From: Hermatobates lingyangjiaoensis
Taxonomy: Eukaryota; Arthropoda; Insecta; Hemiptera; Hermatobatidae
Reading direction: 5' to 3'
Assembly (NCBI GenBank): GCA_026182355.1
Contig: JAPFBL010000255.1
Coordinates: forward strand, 5,519,501 to 5,583,500
DNA length: 64,000 nucleotides
In this document: one piece after another, positions 1 through 13,169 of the stretch
Numbering within the stretch: position 1 is the stretch's first letter
Layout of the letters: every line of letters starts with the position of its first letter
Position numbers and translations under genes: made by a program
Notes under the pieces: model-generated
Seen by the model: the letters and a program-made list of their open reading frames with translations, nothing else
Told to the model about the DNA's origin: nothing
Database searches by the model: none

Positions 1-2035
1 ATTAAATCGGAAAAATGAAAGGGAAACTACAAGGGTAACAGTGAACATATACAATGGACCACATCAGACAATACCAAAATTAACTCGACAGGAATATTAG
101 CTAAATGTTATCAGCTAATGGCATGATGATACTCGAAATGACACTATGTAATTATCTAAATGACCAACAGCTCTCCATCTTAATTTTTAATGCGTGATGT
201 TCTACCTTGTATTTGTTAGACAAAACGATTATAATTTACATAGCAAAATTTAAACATTGCTACTTTTTTTAGTTTTTATAACTAGTAAAAGTGTCTCTCA
301 ACTTGACACTTAACTACATAATACTAGGCATTTTACTTCACTTCTAATAAAGTATAATAAACGTTAAAAAAATCGATGTCGAAATTTTGGCGATCCTACT
401 GGTTTTGATGCCCTCTTAGTCCATTTTTGTAGTTTTGCCGATGTGTGTGTGAGTGTGTGTGTGTGTGTGCGAGAGAGTGTGTGTGTGTGTAACAACAATC
501 AGTTTCTAAGTAACAACAATTCCAATATTAATACTTCAATTGCCCCATTAGTAACCCTTTCCCTAACCACACTGGATTGAATATTAACCCTGGATTAATG
601 TTGCATTGTTGTCTTTTTCCATCTCCAACTCTTTTTCAACAAAACTCAGTTCAACAATAACTCTATAAAAATGATACCCTGTTTTTCATTAGTAACTTTT
701 TCTATATAATGCTCAATTTTTACTGTACAAAGTATAGTATTTATTAAAATAATTGATTTTGTGATTTTAACAGTTTTACGTTTTTGAGACTTTCTAAGTA
801 AAGTTTAAAGTTTTTTTCGATGATGTCTGTATATGTTGGTCAGTGTGTGGTGGAGCGATTATCCCAAATTTTGTGGGACTCGACATAGACCACCCATGTG
901 ATGGGTCAAATTGATATTATATACTAAAATAGATCTAGTAAAATAATATAGATTACTGTAACAATACTCTATAATAGATGAGCTTTATTGTTCGTTAGCA
1001 TATTCACTTGACCGTAATTTACTTTGTTACGTCTGTAATTTAATTCAACAAAACAGACACAGGAGTTAAAACTAACTTTAATTACAATTCTACGTAAATT
1101 TACCAAGAAAACCAGAACAGTCTAAAGTTCACTATCATAAATAAACAACCTCCATAAGTGTTTATTTTCAGAAGAGCTTTCCAAAACATATCTATATATT
1201 ATATCATGACGCACTTTGTTGTCAATCATTTGCTTTTAGACAAAATGTTCTTCTCCTGTACCAAAATTTCTAAAGTTGTGAATAGGAAGTCATTATTAAA
1301 TTAATAAAAATAACTATAACTGATAAAAATTTTGGATTTTTATGATCACAAGTAAGGTCAGTTTCTGAGGAGAAATGAAAACATTTTGTCTAATGATTGA
1401 ATTTGAAAATTATAAAGATGGATAAGGCACAGTGTGTGACAGATAATAGAGAAATCGAACACAGGGTAATTCCTGATAATAGGGTGAACTATCTTTTTTT
1501 TTTTGGTAAAGATGCTCTGTTTGCTAGGGGATTAAAATACAATTCTTTAATTCCAAATGCCTTCAATTTAACTACCATAGAATACCTAATTTTCAATACA
1601 GCATCAACCTCAAAACAATATTATAAGAAAAAAGATTTAGTTATTTTTATATTAAGCAGTTTATGCCTAAAAACTTGAAAATCAACCTCACACCACCTCT
1701 TCTGTTTGTTACAATTTTTTGCATTAACATTGATAAGTTTTCTCAGACTCGACACAAATGGAGTTACTGCACTTAAAACATAGTTCAAAATCTCGAGTGG
1801 CCTACACTTAACTTTACTACACTTTTAAGTAAGTAAAAATAATTTCAATACTATTGGGTGTATAATATATAATGTCTAATTATATAAGGTATAATATAAA
1901 TATCTAAATGGGAAATGTTTATTAGGCTTTCATTCCTGGAGGTAGTACAGATAGTGACTGTTCCACTTATCAATATGTTGGCTTATTTTTGTTTTTCACA
2001 CCACTAGGTAGGTGAATATAGGATAATTACATTTA
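1..2035. other. A+T-rich non-coding stretch
   Basis: No gene supported. It contains a GT microsatellite (442-490), fragments of the dispersed repeat family near 370-500 and 800-910, and an inverted piece of a motif shared with 23290-23345 at 1795-1870. The short ORFs here look like chance. Confidence 0.5.
442..490. repeat. (GT)n microsatellite, interrupted
   Basis: About 49 bp of GT units interrupted by GA and CGAGAGA. It lies at the place where other copies of the dispersed repeat (e.g. inverted at 7080-7110) have a shorter GT run. Confidence 0.85.
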
Positions 2036-2760
2036 TTAGCAAACGTGCCCGTCTTTGAGGGATACTCTTCAAAAATTCGGAGATGATACTTGGTATTCCA
2101 AAATATCATTCGAAAATATAAAATAGTAGAAAATATCATTGTTAGTATCATTGGTATATCATTGGTATCACTCACTTCAATTACTGCGGTAGATAGAGGT
2201 TTCCCTTGCAATTTAGTTACCGTCATTCCGAAACAGAAGCTGACAGAACATTACAATCGTTTGAATGGAAACGGATGGTCTTTCGGAATCAATGGTATGC
2301 GTGGTATAGACACAGACTGCCCAGTACCACACCCAGTCATGATGTCAGCCTCTATGACGTATCTGTTCAGAGCACGAACTCAGAGTCGTGTCCTGTTACA
2401 CATTTTTGGGGCACTCAAGTTCTGTAACATGAAATTTGTTACTGCTACTAAACCGCAGCATGATTGGTACCCCTATTTTTAAATTTTTTACTCATGAGCA
2501 GGTAGGCCAGGAGCAGTCATGGAGTCATGAAAATCAATTATATAACTGATGATAATTAACTGCTTCCTCATCACTAATCACTCTCTTTACTCACTTGTAA
2601 GTTCTTTCCTCAGCTTCATATAGCGTAAAAACTTGTTTATTGATTTTTCTTTCCTTCCCATTTGAAGGGGTGAGAATTGCTCGTTCACAAACCCAGTTAT
2701 TCCGAATAGATGGCAGATCTTGAACTTCGGGAAACTCCTTGTCAATTAATTATATCTTGC
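2036..2760 (-). mobile_element. Helitron remnant A: helicase C-terminal pseudogene plus 3' end
   Basis: Read on the minus strand, the end of a Helitron-type (Pif1-like) helicase is recognisable in pieces (NEEV-like lead, PAHE stop, GTRL stop VRALHR, then MTVTKLQGKPLSTAVIEVSD), aligned by eye to remnant B. The 3' end has the hairpin remnant around CAAAGACGGG and finishes in CTAA at 2039-2036, followed by T as expected for Helitron insertion at A/T. Frames are broken throughout; it is not functional. The outer limit near 2760 is where similarity to copy B fades. Confidence 0.75.
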
Positions 2761-3930
2761 TGGGATTAGAAAGAAGTTTTTAAAATGATATTGATATTTT
2801 ATCCATATAACCTCTATCATGTGGTAACCTCTTCTAAACAACGCTAAATCACGAATTTCCTAACAGATGAATCGGAAGAGGTGGATCATTTCATTCATCT
2901 CCACCTTCGCCCGACTTGACTGACTCTATTAGATTTTTGTTATAGGGGTATGTGAAAACAACTGTGTATGCATCCAAATCTTGTTCATTTGAAAGCTAAA
3001 ATAACTAATAAAATTATACGGATTACAGTAAATCTGTTGGCGCATGTATTCCGTTAACAGCGAAATCGTATTATAGCCCTTTATATTGTTAATAATATAT
3101 TGCTTAATTTTAAGGCCTATGGAAACTAAAAATTAATATTACAATAAAACCTAAAAAAATGTAGGTTTACTCCCTTCTAATCTTTTTTACAGATTATTTC
3201 TATCATAAATACAAATAAAGTTATAATTTTTTTAAACTGCACAACACTTTATGGACACTGTATTATTCCTAAGTGGGACATTATGTATTGTATATAGTTT
3301 GATATTAATGTATAGTTATTATTTATTTATTATTTATTTATAGTTAGTATTTATAGTTATTAATGTTTGATATTAAGTTTACTTATGTAAAGTTGAGTCT
3401 AGGCCACTCCAAATTTTTTAAAATGAAAAAAGTAGAAAATATTTGAAACTATTAAAGCAAATATGGTATGGATGTATAAAATGCAGTTTTACCGTCATGG
3501 ACGTATTAAGACCTTTAGAGACCCTACATGTAAGTTTTGATTACTTTGTAACTCTGTAATTTAATTAAAATCATTGATGTTAAATGTACCAAATGTCTTT
3601 ATGTTATGCCAAATCTTCAGCAAGTATGTTATAATGTTTACCGTGGCTGAATCTTGATTTTACATTTTTTATTTCACAGAGTTTAAGCCACATACATAGT
3701 ACTGCAGTTTAGCTGATAGATTGCTCTTAGGATTCTTAGTGTAAGCATGACTAACCTTTGGACAGCATTCCGAATACCTTTCAGTTAGCAATGGCCTCGC
3801 AGCTCTGTCTGTCTCCCTCCTCATCTTAATTTCAAGTAAGTCAATAATTGTAGAAAACTTGGTGATACGGAGTTTATCTTTGGCATTCAAATATATATTT
3901 GGAATATTTATTCGAATATATATATAAAAA

Positions 3931-4062
3931 AAGATTTCACATAAACACATAAAATAACAATCAATGATATTTTATGAAAATGGGAAAACAAGATTGAGAT
4001 CTTTCCACCGTAACAAACGGTCTTCGTCAGAGTCAAAAAACCAACTGAGTTGGGTTTTTTCT
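3931..4062 (-). repeat. Hammerhead-bearing palindromic repeat, copy 1 (partial)
   Basis: Shares its layout (ATTTCACATAAACACAT lead, AATGGGAAAACAAGA block, hammerhead-like core) with copies at 19009-19186, 24660-24860 and 47031-47225. The second arm is largely missing and replaced by a small hairpin (4035-4062). Confidence 0.65.
3992..4034 (-). ncRNA. Hammerhead ribozyme-like motif 1
   Basis: Minus strand: GACT, core CTGACGA, stem II ACCG/CGGT with a 7-nt loop, GAA, stem III palindrome AGATCT, C as the cleavable base, then AATC. Stem I (GACT with AATC) has three of four pairs. The conserved core is intact. Confidence 0.6.
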
Positions 4063-4433
4063 AACTAGAAGAAGCTCTTATTAGTCCTTTGGGGAGTAGA
4101 TCTGCTCCTGGGCATAACCTCAATCGTTGATTATTCCTTTTATTTATCTTTTGTTTACTTACTTATTTTTATTTGAATTTTTTACCCGTGCTAATAGTTT
4201 TTGTTTCTTTTGTTATAATTTATTTAGCTTTTATTTGTTTATTTATCCTTGCCTCACATCCCTCCGTAAGTTGGCTACACTGTTTGAGTATTTCTTCAAG
4301 ACCACCGGCCAGTTGTGTCTGCCTGCAGAGCGACTCATTTCTATCCTCCTGATGCTGAGGCCATCGAAATATAGTAAGAAGTTTCTGTTTCTTTTCTGTT
4401 TGTTCTTTATTTTAATGTAGTTTATATATATAT

Positions 4434-4805
4434 AACTAAAGTTTATCGGGACTCGGTCAGTTCTTCAGGTTTAAATTAAACTCTCATTGCCAACATTTCG
4501 GTCTTTATTTAAAACTTTTTCATAGGCAGAAGTATAAATTTTGAAACAGAAAAACTAAGTGTTACGTTACAAATTATTTTACAAAGAAAAATAGTATGTG
4601 AATTTTAACAACAACTGTAGTCTGAATGAACACGTGACAATTACTATTTTTCTTTGTAAAATAGTTTGTAATGTAATATGTACTTAGTTTTTCTGTTTCA
4701 AAATTTATACTTCTGCCTATGAAAAAGGTTTAAATAAAGACCGAAAGGTGGCAATGAGAGTTTAATTTGAACCTTAAGAACTGACCGAGTCCCGTTAAAC
4801 TTTAG
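4434..4805. repeat. Long inverted repeat, arms ~165 bp
   Basis: Left arm about 4434-4600 and right arm about 4637-4805 are reverse complements with few mismatches, around a ~35-base centre. Each arm has ACCGAAA next to a GGCA block, resembling a decayed hammerhead 3' half (core damaged: CCTATGA). Probably the same broad element class as the hammerhead palindromes; no ORF inside. Confidence 0.7.
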
Positions 4806-4844
4806 TTTTGTGTCTATTCCACGGTCGATACTTTTATCAATATC

Positions 4845-4866
4845 TATATATATATATATATATATA
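4845..4866. repeat. (TA)n microsatellite
   Basis: Eleven TA units directly after the long inverted repeat. Confidence 0.9.
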
Positions 4867-6100
4867 CTTCATTTGGTTCCTGATGCATTTGCGAGTTATA
4901 TCTAACAACTTCCAACAATGCGAACATGTCAATTACGTCACATGAGCTTCCAACCGATTTTAGTACATCTTCACAATTACATTCTGTTTCATTCTGTCCA
5001 TAAATTTAACGGTTGCCCTGACAGTGCAGGATTAACATGTGGTGTTCTTCTTTTGATGCTCTAAGCATGTGCTCACTTCGCTTAATTGTTAATCCAACCC
5101 TGGTAAACGCGTATTTGTATGTATTCTTTGAACAAGAATATTGAATTCCTCTTTACACTGTCACACTTTAGATTATGTAACATAGAATAATTATAAAGGT
5201 TGTATGATATTTATATAAAATATTTTAAATTCTCTACAAGTAGCACTTTTGGCACGTAGTAATGACATTTATCAGACATGTAGTGCTTGATGAGTAGAAT
5301 TTCCTTATTATCTTTATGTAGTATTAAAACATGGGGAAGGAATTTTATTATTCTCTACTTCAAAATTGGACTACTTTTAACTCAATATGAAAGTCTTTCC
5401 AGAGAACTAAATGTCGAATTAAATTTAATCTTAATATGAATTTACATGATGCAAATTTCAGAAATTCAGGATATTTGGGGAAGAATATTACACTGAAATG
5501 TACAACTATTAAGTTCTGTGCACAGGAATATGTAATATTTTGCCTGATTTGTGTTTTTACTGACAAACAAGAACTACACTGTAGTCATTTCTTTTATTGC
5601 CCTTAAATTTCATTATTCTTTAAGATCATAAAAATTTGTGATCTTTTATCATGTGCTACATGTGTCTTTGTTTATCAAAACCCATCAAAAACAAATAGGA
5701 TACAATTGTCATGGACAATAAGAGTTCATTCTTACAACCACTTCATAAGTTTCTTCTGACTGAAGTCACCTGTTTGTTGATTTACCATAAACGATATGTT
5801 TGATAATTTAATATGAGTTAGAAATAGAGCCGATAAGAAATAATCTATGATTCAATTGTAAGCATACAATTCATTCATTCATCACTTATCGTTGGGCTTA
5901 TAAACGGAAGACAACGAATAGTGAAAAAAAGTCAAATACTACCACGGCATTAAAATCTATAAGGATGTTGTAATCAATGTTATAGCTCTTTTGAATATAA
6001 TGCACCATGCTATAATTTTTTATTTCGGAACATTCCTATTGTTCCACAATTACTTATTTCAGTACAAGTAAAGTATAGGAAACATAAACAATTCAATTTC
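4867..6100. other. A+T-rich stretch without recognised features
   Basis: Nothing supported on either strand; stop codons are dense in all frames. Confidence 0.5.
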
Positions 6101-6109
6101 GATGTTTTT

Positions 6110-7215
6110 AATTTACATGTTTGGCGGTTTTTTTATTATGAATGAGTGTGTGTATAGGTGAGTGGGTTATCCAAAAGTTTGTGCGCATGGTACAGGCAAC
6201 ACCATTTTATGTATGAACTCTTATTTTCATGCAAATTGGTGCTTCAATGTAGATGTGTATACACATTTCACTATATGGAAAAAGTACTATTTTTGCCATA
6301 AAAATAACCTTTATGACTTATATTTGATTCTGAAAGCTTGTGGACACGACACAGGCCACAGCGTTTGACGAATCATAATGAAACTAAACCTAAAAGTAGC
6401 ATCTTATATGAAGATGAGCCGAATACTTCTCATTTGAAATCACATGGGTAGAAAGGATCTAAACGGCTAATTATGGAAAAACAAGATTTTGCCACAAACA
6501 AATTATAATAAATTAGTAACCTATAAAAAATAAATTGCTAATTTTCTGTTCCATTTTTAGACAAATTTTCATGATTTTTTAATGAGCCGTTTAGCATCAA
6601 AAAAACATTTTTTTTAAACAGAAATCGTACGATAACGCCTCTTTGGCGAATGCAATTGTGAAAAAAATATCTCAAGTCATTCTCCACATAATGTTCTACT
6701 TTTAGGCATAGGTTCATTTTGATCCGTCAAACAGTATGGCTTCAATCGCTCTCACAAGGTTTGAGATTGAATTATAGATTAAAATTTTTACATTTTATTG
6801 AATAAAAAATATTTCCCTCTGTTTTAAAATTCTGAATATATTTTTCGTTTATTCTATTTGTAACCACAAAGATAATACCCAAATTTCAAAACTCTAGAGT
6901 TAGCAGTTTAGGAGAAATAAATGTTTTCTAAAAACAGGTTTTTGGCAAAAAGTGACTTAACCGTCATGTATAATTCTTACCAAACAATAGGGATCATCTA
7001 CACTATGGGCCTATTTTGTGTATAAAATCAACTTGATCCATCAAAGATTCTGGGCCGTAGCGTGGTAACAAGCAATGCTAACACACTCACCCACCCACAC
7101 ACACACAGACATCATCGAAAAAACTTCATAAAACGACTTTTGGGACCTTAAAACATATAATTACGCCAATATCTGGAGATCGAATTTTTTCACGATCACT
7201 ATACTTTACTAATAG
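6110..7215. repeat. Dispersed A+T-rich repeat family, two opposed copies
   Basis: 6110-6400 reads forward and 6420-7215 in reverse. Shared landmarks: TTTACTATTAGTAAAG at the edge, GATCTCnAGAT near it, a TTTTTTCGATGATGTCTGTGTG segment, a GT-rich run, and a block with CTTGTGAGAGCGAT. Matching copies are at 14540-15010, 15780-16440 and 20120-20430. No coding capacity seen; class unknown. Confidence 0.6.
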
Positions 7216-9293
7216 TAAAGTAAAAATTAATAAAATTACAATTACCGAAAATCGTTAAAAATAATTGCTACTTGGACTTAATAAAATTAATTAGAAGATA
7301 TTGTAATGAGTTAATTTAAGTTATAAAAGAGCTTCATTCCTAAAACTATACCAGCAAACGATAATCAACTGTATATTTTATGAAGTTTTCCAGCGTTTGG
7401 TTTGTGGTCGTCTAATGAAAGTGTTGAAATCCATTTGCATGTCACATCCTTTAACAAACCTTAATGTTAGATGTATAGTTTATAGTATGTTTGAGAACCT
7501 ACTATGTAGGGTTGTGTTGAAGCATAGGAAAGTTACTTCTTTATTCTTCATGAAAAACGGATACTAATACTATGCCACTTGTTCAGTGATTCAATTTCCT
7601 TGTCGAACTATCCTGCTATGAATATTTCATGAGCTTACAGTACTCGAATAATATTATTACACTAAAAATGACAACTATTATGTTCTATCTGAAAAACATG
7701 AGAGGTTCTTGTAAAAATTAACATCTTCACATGGAACATTATCTCGATCGAAAGGATAATAGATAATTATAGAATTAATTAGAAGAATTATAGTTAACAA
7801 AATAGAAAACTCTGGTGCCACTCTGAGATATTGAAGGATTTTTTGCCACCTGTCTTAGAAACTATTGAATCAGAACTAATATTCAGATTCTTTGATCCAA
7901 CAACTATAGATTAGATTACATCAGAATAACATAATAATAATTAGCGTAAATATATGATCTACCACTTAAGATTGACTTTATGCTAACGCTTCTATTGTTT
8001 TAATTTTTTTATGAATAATCTACTGGATACTCAAGTAATGAAGATTTCGATTCTCGTGGTTTTGCAAATAATCTTCTTATTATAAGAAGATGAATGCTTG
8101 ATCTATTGCCTTAGAGGTTATGCTGCATGTTTTTTAATTTGGTGAAAGATTCATAAAGGATAGTGGTCTGGTTATAATTGCAGCTAAAGCGCTCTTTATA
8201 CCTTACCTTTCTCAAGGAGAAAGAAAGTAGTTCTCAAAGATCTCTTTACTAAGAATATTAAAATGAACTCTCAGAGGCATGCGAAATTTTCAAAGTCTCT
8301 TTAAACGAAAGATTAAACTGGAAAAGTCATGTAACGCATACATTGTCTGAGGCCATAATAGGAATGAAAGAACTCTTCAGTAGAACGTGGAATCTCAACC
8401 GTAAATCTACATTTTGGCTCTACAAAATTACTATTATTGCTGTCACAAAGCAAATGATATCACATGTATCGGTCGTGAAGTGAAAAGGTTCCTAAATTAG
8501 CATTAAAAATAGAATAATGACAAGCTTGTCTATGGATAACACAAGTAATAACCACCTGTTTTACCTTCAGCTTACAAAAGTTGTGAAACGTAACCTTCTT
8601 TGAGATTTTCAAGAAAGAGACAGTTTACTGTTGTTGAGACTGTTATATAATGAAAAAATTGTACAAAACTTTTCAGCTCTATAGGAGAAAAATTTATTAC
8701 ACAATTTAATAGAATGAAGCATTAATAATTTGCCAATGTGTTGTTAGATGCTATTCCATTCATTGATATTATTCAGTGAGGAAAAAAATTGATAAGAAAT
8801 GGTCTTACACCTTAACTTACATCTAAGTACCTGGGGGATAGAGAGATATGGGGCAGGATATAACCACAATAAAACAAATGAAATATTAAATTATGATCTG
8901 AGTTTGATCAAACTAAGCCAACATAGGAATATTTTCTCAGATTACAATATAAGAGGAGTAATCTATATACTTATAAAACCCTGATGACCGATTTTGTTTA
9001 TTTTTTTTTCGTAAAGCGTGCATGTCTAAATAAATAATAAAATATATGTAATTTTGTGGGATTACGTATATTTTATCCAAGATGAAGCCTTGGATGTTGT
9101 ACACAGGTGAAACTTGGAATACCTGTTAATTTCGGTTTATGCTGGATCATTCAAATAAATATTAAAGAAAACAGTAAGTAATATATGACTTTAAAAATAG
9201 CGGCATTAAAAAGAAAGAAGAATGAAAAATAAATTCTCTCAACATAAGTCAGGTAAAATTACTGACTCCAGATGTAAAATCTATTTCTGTTAT
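7216..9293. other. A+T-rich stretch without recognised features
   Basis: No coding, RNA or clear mobile-element signal recognised. Confidence 0.45.
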
Positions 9294-10620
9294 CAGGGCT
9301 GTGCAGTCGGACCACTTAGAGCCGACTCCGACTCCAGCTCTTCTTTTTATTATTAAAAGACAGATGAGAGTTAGATAATAATAATAATTAGTACTTTGTA
9401 ATAATAGTTATAATAATTATTAACAATTTATCAAAAAATCGTGAAATTGTAACTACCTCAAAGAGCAATAAAACTATAATAACTGAATATTCATCCTGGA
9501 CTAATTGATTACTTGCTACACTTGTCGGATTGTTTAGAGGTTTAATGAATTAATTTGAAATGATTTAATGACTCAATATGAGATGTAGCAAAAATAAAAT
9601 TTGCAGGTAAAAATCACTCCAATCAAACTTATAATTTCTATGCTTTCCATGATATGATATATTTGTCTAATAAACTGCTCTAATCAACCTAAATGCTACA
9701 GCCTTGAACAAAACTTAATCGGAAGTATATTTTCTTGTGTTTACGAATTGTATATCTTTGGGTAATAATATAGTATAAAGAATGGACTCTGTTGTTCTAT
9801 ATTACAAAACGGATATTAATTTGAAGCTAATTTCTCGATGATATTTCTTGTCATATGTTTCTGACATTTTTCAAACAAAATAGGAATATTTTAAAGTCTC
9901 CAAACGAAAACTTTAGCTTAATTATTCAATGTAGAAGGAGGTCAGATCAGATAAATAACATTAAATGTAAAAGATCCACTGGCCATTTAATGTTACAGAT
10001 GGCCATCCATGTATGGGATCTACTGGCTATGGGAGCAAAAGCCATGTTCTCCTGTAAGTGATTCATTCGGAACACTTTTTTTCTTTGCCTTTACAAAGTA
10101 CTTACTTTTGTGGTAATACCAAGGGTAATAGTAATATCAAATGTTCAGTTGTGTGATATAAAAATAAGCGTTTATATTGATAATTGATTCAATCACCACC
10201 TGTACTTCCGCCAGGATTAAAAAACTAATAAACATTTCCTATTTAGGCATTTATATTATATCTAAATAAGTCATTATGTAACCAAGAAGTTTGATTTTAT
10301 ATTTACTTATAGTAATTTGAGTGCAGGTCATTCCAGATTTTTAATTATTAATCTTATGGAACACTGAACAGGCAAGGCCAGATGTTTTGTATTAAACTAA
10401 ACTTTTTGTGTTGTACCATCAAATGTCCAATGTCTTTCTCCGAAGACAAAAATTCCTAGTTGGACTAATTAAGCATTCTTTATCATTTTATCTCCTTTTC
10501 TGTACACAAGTAATTTAAATATGTGAGGAGTCGGAGTCGGCTGATTTCTCCTGACTCCGACTCCTCAAGATTGAAAATATGCCCCGACTCCTACTCCTCC
10601 ACTCCGACTCCACAGCCCTG
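9294..10620. mobile_element. Non-autonomous hAT-type element
   Basis: Begins CAGGGCTGTGCAGTCGGA and ends with the inverted counterpart (TCCGACTCCACAGCCCTG), a terminal pair known from hAT-superfamily elements. Flanks TCTGTTAT (9286-9293) and TCAATTAT (10621-10628) match at 6 of 8 bases, consistent with an aged 8-bp duplication. The termini carry several GACTCC/GGAGTC repeats. The 1.3-kb interior has no transposase and is shared with about 20440-21770. Confidence 0.75.
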
Positions 10621-11539
10621 TCAATTATAGAATAAACCTAACCAGTTTTTTTTTTAGGAAAGATCTTAGTCCCATTTTTGGAGTCTTATTGTTGTTCAAA
10701 TGATGTTTTTTTTATTGCACGTATTTACTTTTAATTCTTGGGAACTTCTTGTACTTCGCTTCCAAAACATAAGGATGAATTCAAAAAAGGAACTCCTATC
10801 ATGTGTATGAGAAATGCTGATCTACCACGCTTATATAATGAAACAGACTAATAACTGAGGTGCTTTACGATAAAGTCATTGTTGGTGAAATTATCGTATC
10901 ACGGTTTCAAGGAGAAATAGTTTTATGATTGAAATTTGTTTTATCTAAAGAGGGCAAATTTATTTTTCAAGAATTTAATGCTCAATTCAGTTAGCATTTG
11001 CCATGAATATTAATAAGTCTTATGAGAGACTGTAGAGAAAGTTTTAATTCATTTAGGTAAAACTGTATTTCAAGGTGGCCAATCACATGTTGCTCTCAAT
11101 AGGGCTATTTAGAGTTTATCTGCATCTACATTAGCATGATTGCATTTAAAAAGAAGGTGATGAATATCCCAACGGATCACAGGTAGTCTAGTTTTATACT
11201 AAAAATAATAAGTATTATGTTCTGTAGTAGTAAATTTAGAAATTTTGGGTATGAACCGTCTTCATGAGCGACAACATACCTATCAGAAGGTCAAATCAAC
11301 GGAATCAGCTACGTAAATTTAATTAACAAAAGAAAAAAAAATTATTGTTTATGAATTTACTTTGAGCTTTTTGAGAAGGTAATAAAGTGCAAACACAAGT
11401 GTGTATAGCAATAACAGGAGCAGTACCACATATCCGACCCCCAGCATCCAACAATGATAACTCCCACCTCCGTCTCTCAAATATTAGGTACGGCTGGGGA
11501 GCGTACGAGTCGGAAGAGTTTGGGGGATCAGTGTACTAA
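10621..11539. other. A+T-rich stretch without recognised features
   Basis: Nothing supported. A slightly G+C-richer patch at about 11410-11530 has no ORF I trust. Confidence 0.4.
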
Positions 11540-11882
11540 TAGTAATAACGTGTCAGATTGATCAATGATTAGAAGATTCTTAAAACTAATAAACTTATTA
11601 TTGCCACATATAAATAAATGATATTTATTTGTTATCTATGGGTTTGATATTACGTCAAACTAAATTTATTCAAAATAAATAATTTTTACTAGCCTACACT
11701 CAGTTTTACTGTAAGTAAAGATAACATCAAACTTGTTGGCAAATTATTGATTTTCTGCTTTATTTTAATGTGGTTATACATACTATTAATCAGTGATGTA
11801 TCATTTGTTTACTTGGGGCTATAATTATAACATCACTTATAAGAATTTTAAAACATTGATCAATCTGACATGTTATTAAAAT
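11540..11882. repeat. MITE-like inverted repeat
   Basis: AATAACGTGTCAGATTGATC (from 11543) and its inverted counterpart (about 11855-11880) bound a ~290-bp interior that includes a reversed piece of the TTTACT...AGTAAAG motif. No ORF. Class not assigned. Confidence 0.55.
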
Positions 11883-12830
11883 TATTAAACTGAAATCATA
11901 TGACATATATGATATTATTGGCAGTAATAATACTTTTGCAAAGCCAAAAGGTTTCATGTTAAGACCCCATGTTCTACAATATAATCATACAGTAGAATAT
12001 TGCTTTTGTTACTGTACAATATGTATCTGTTACATGACTTTTCCATTTTAATCTTTGATCTAAGAATCAAAGGGTTTGTCCGTGACTTTAATGGTTTTAA
12101 ATTAATCTTTTTTCACCTTCAGAAAGGTATAAGTACCGTTTCCGGTGGATTTATACCCAGACATTACTCCTTTACCACTCTTTCAATAATTTGGGAAGCA
12201 TGGTGTATCATCTCAAAGGCAGTAGCACCAAACATTGCTGCACTTGTATAGTGGATTCAATTGGTCATCCACAACTAATCACTAGATTGGGAAAGATAGC
12301 ACTCCTCCCTGAAAACATAACTTATTGATCACAACTGTAGTACATTCAATACTGACACTGATTATTCTTTTACAACATTACTGTAATCTTTCTAACATAT
12401 AGTTTGAAGTTTAATTCATTACTATATTAGTGTTGATTTATAATTCGAAGGCCTTTACCATTAGAACTTCCTGCACTCAAGAATCAAGCTAAAGGGATTC
12501 CTTAAGACTTCAATATATTTCTATGTTGATAAACATAATATTCAAGGTATATTTCCCTTATGAATATTCTAATTTACCTAAAATCCTAATTTTACTGTTG
12601 GTATAGCACTTTACTCTATTACCTGCTTATTATAGGTAGTTTATGAAATGTTCATAGTAAGGTAGTACATAATATGATATTTTAGGTTTGTTCAATCAAC
12701 TGACATCTATATAAATAAAATAATGATTTTTTCTGTACATTGCTTAGAACTGACTCATTTCAAGTTTTCATTACGTTTCATACATTGGAGAAACCGAATC
12801 CACGCTTAGAAATATTTCCATCGGTTTGTC
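11883..12830. other. A+T-rich stretch without recognised features
   Basis: Nothing recognised. One 83-codon ORF (12000-12251) has no family signature. Confidence 0.4.
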
Positions 12831-13130
12831 CGCAAAATTTTGTCACAAGTAAACCCAGTCACCATGAGAAATATCAATCTGAAACTTTTACAGTAGATTT
12901 GTGTATGTCGAACTTAAAATATAGGCTCTGAATTGATTTGAAATTCAACGTAGAAGTGAAGTTATGTACGTTTAAAGCAAAAATGTTTGTCATAAGTAAA
13001 CTCAGCCACCATGAGCCATAGTGAGCTGAAACTTTGACACTAGATTTTTGTATGTCTAACTTAAAATATAGGCTCTAAATAGATTGATAATTCAGTACAG
13101 AAGCGAAGTTATGGGTCTTTAAGCTGTATT
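12831..13130. repeat. Tandem duplication, ~145-bp unit, two copies
   Basis: Unit 1 (about 12831-12976) and unit 2 (about 12977-13130) share GTCACAAGTAAACCCAGTCA-like starts, a CTGAAACTTT block and TTAAAATATAGGCTCT. It lies directly upstream of Helitron remnant B and may be part of it. Confidence 0.75.
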
Positions 13131-13169
13131 TTCCTAACTAACTGTATTTTCATTGGAGCGAATCAATAT

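Noticed and set aside
4127..4420. 97-codon Phe/Leu-rich ORF
   Set aside because: Amino-acid content reflects T-rich DNA; no start context, domain or splice partner.
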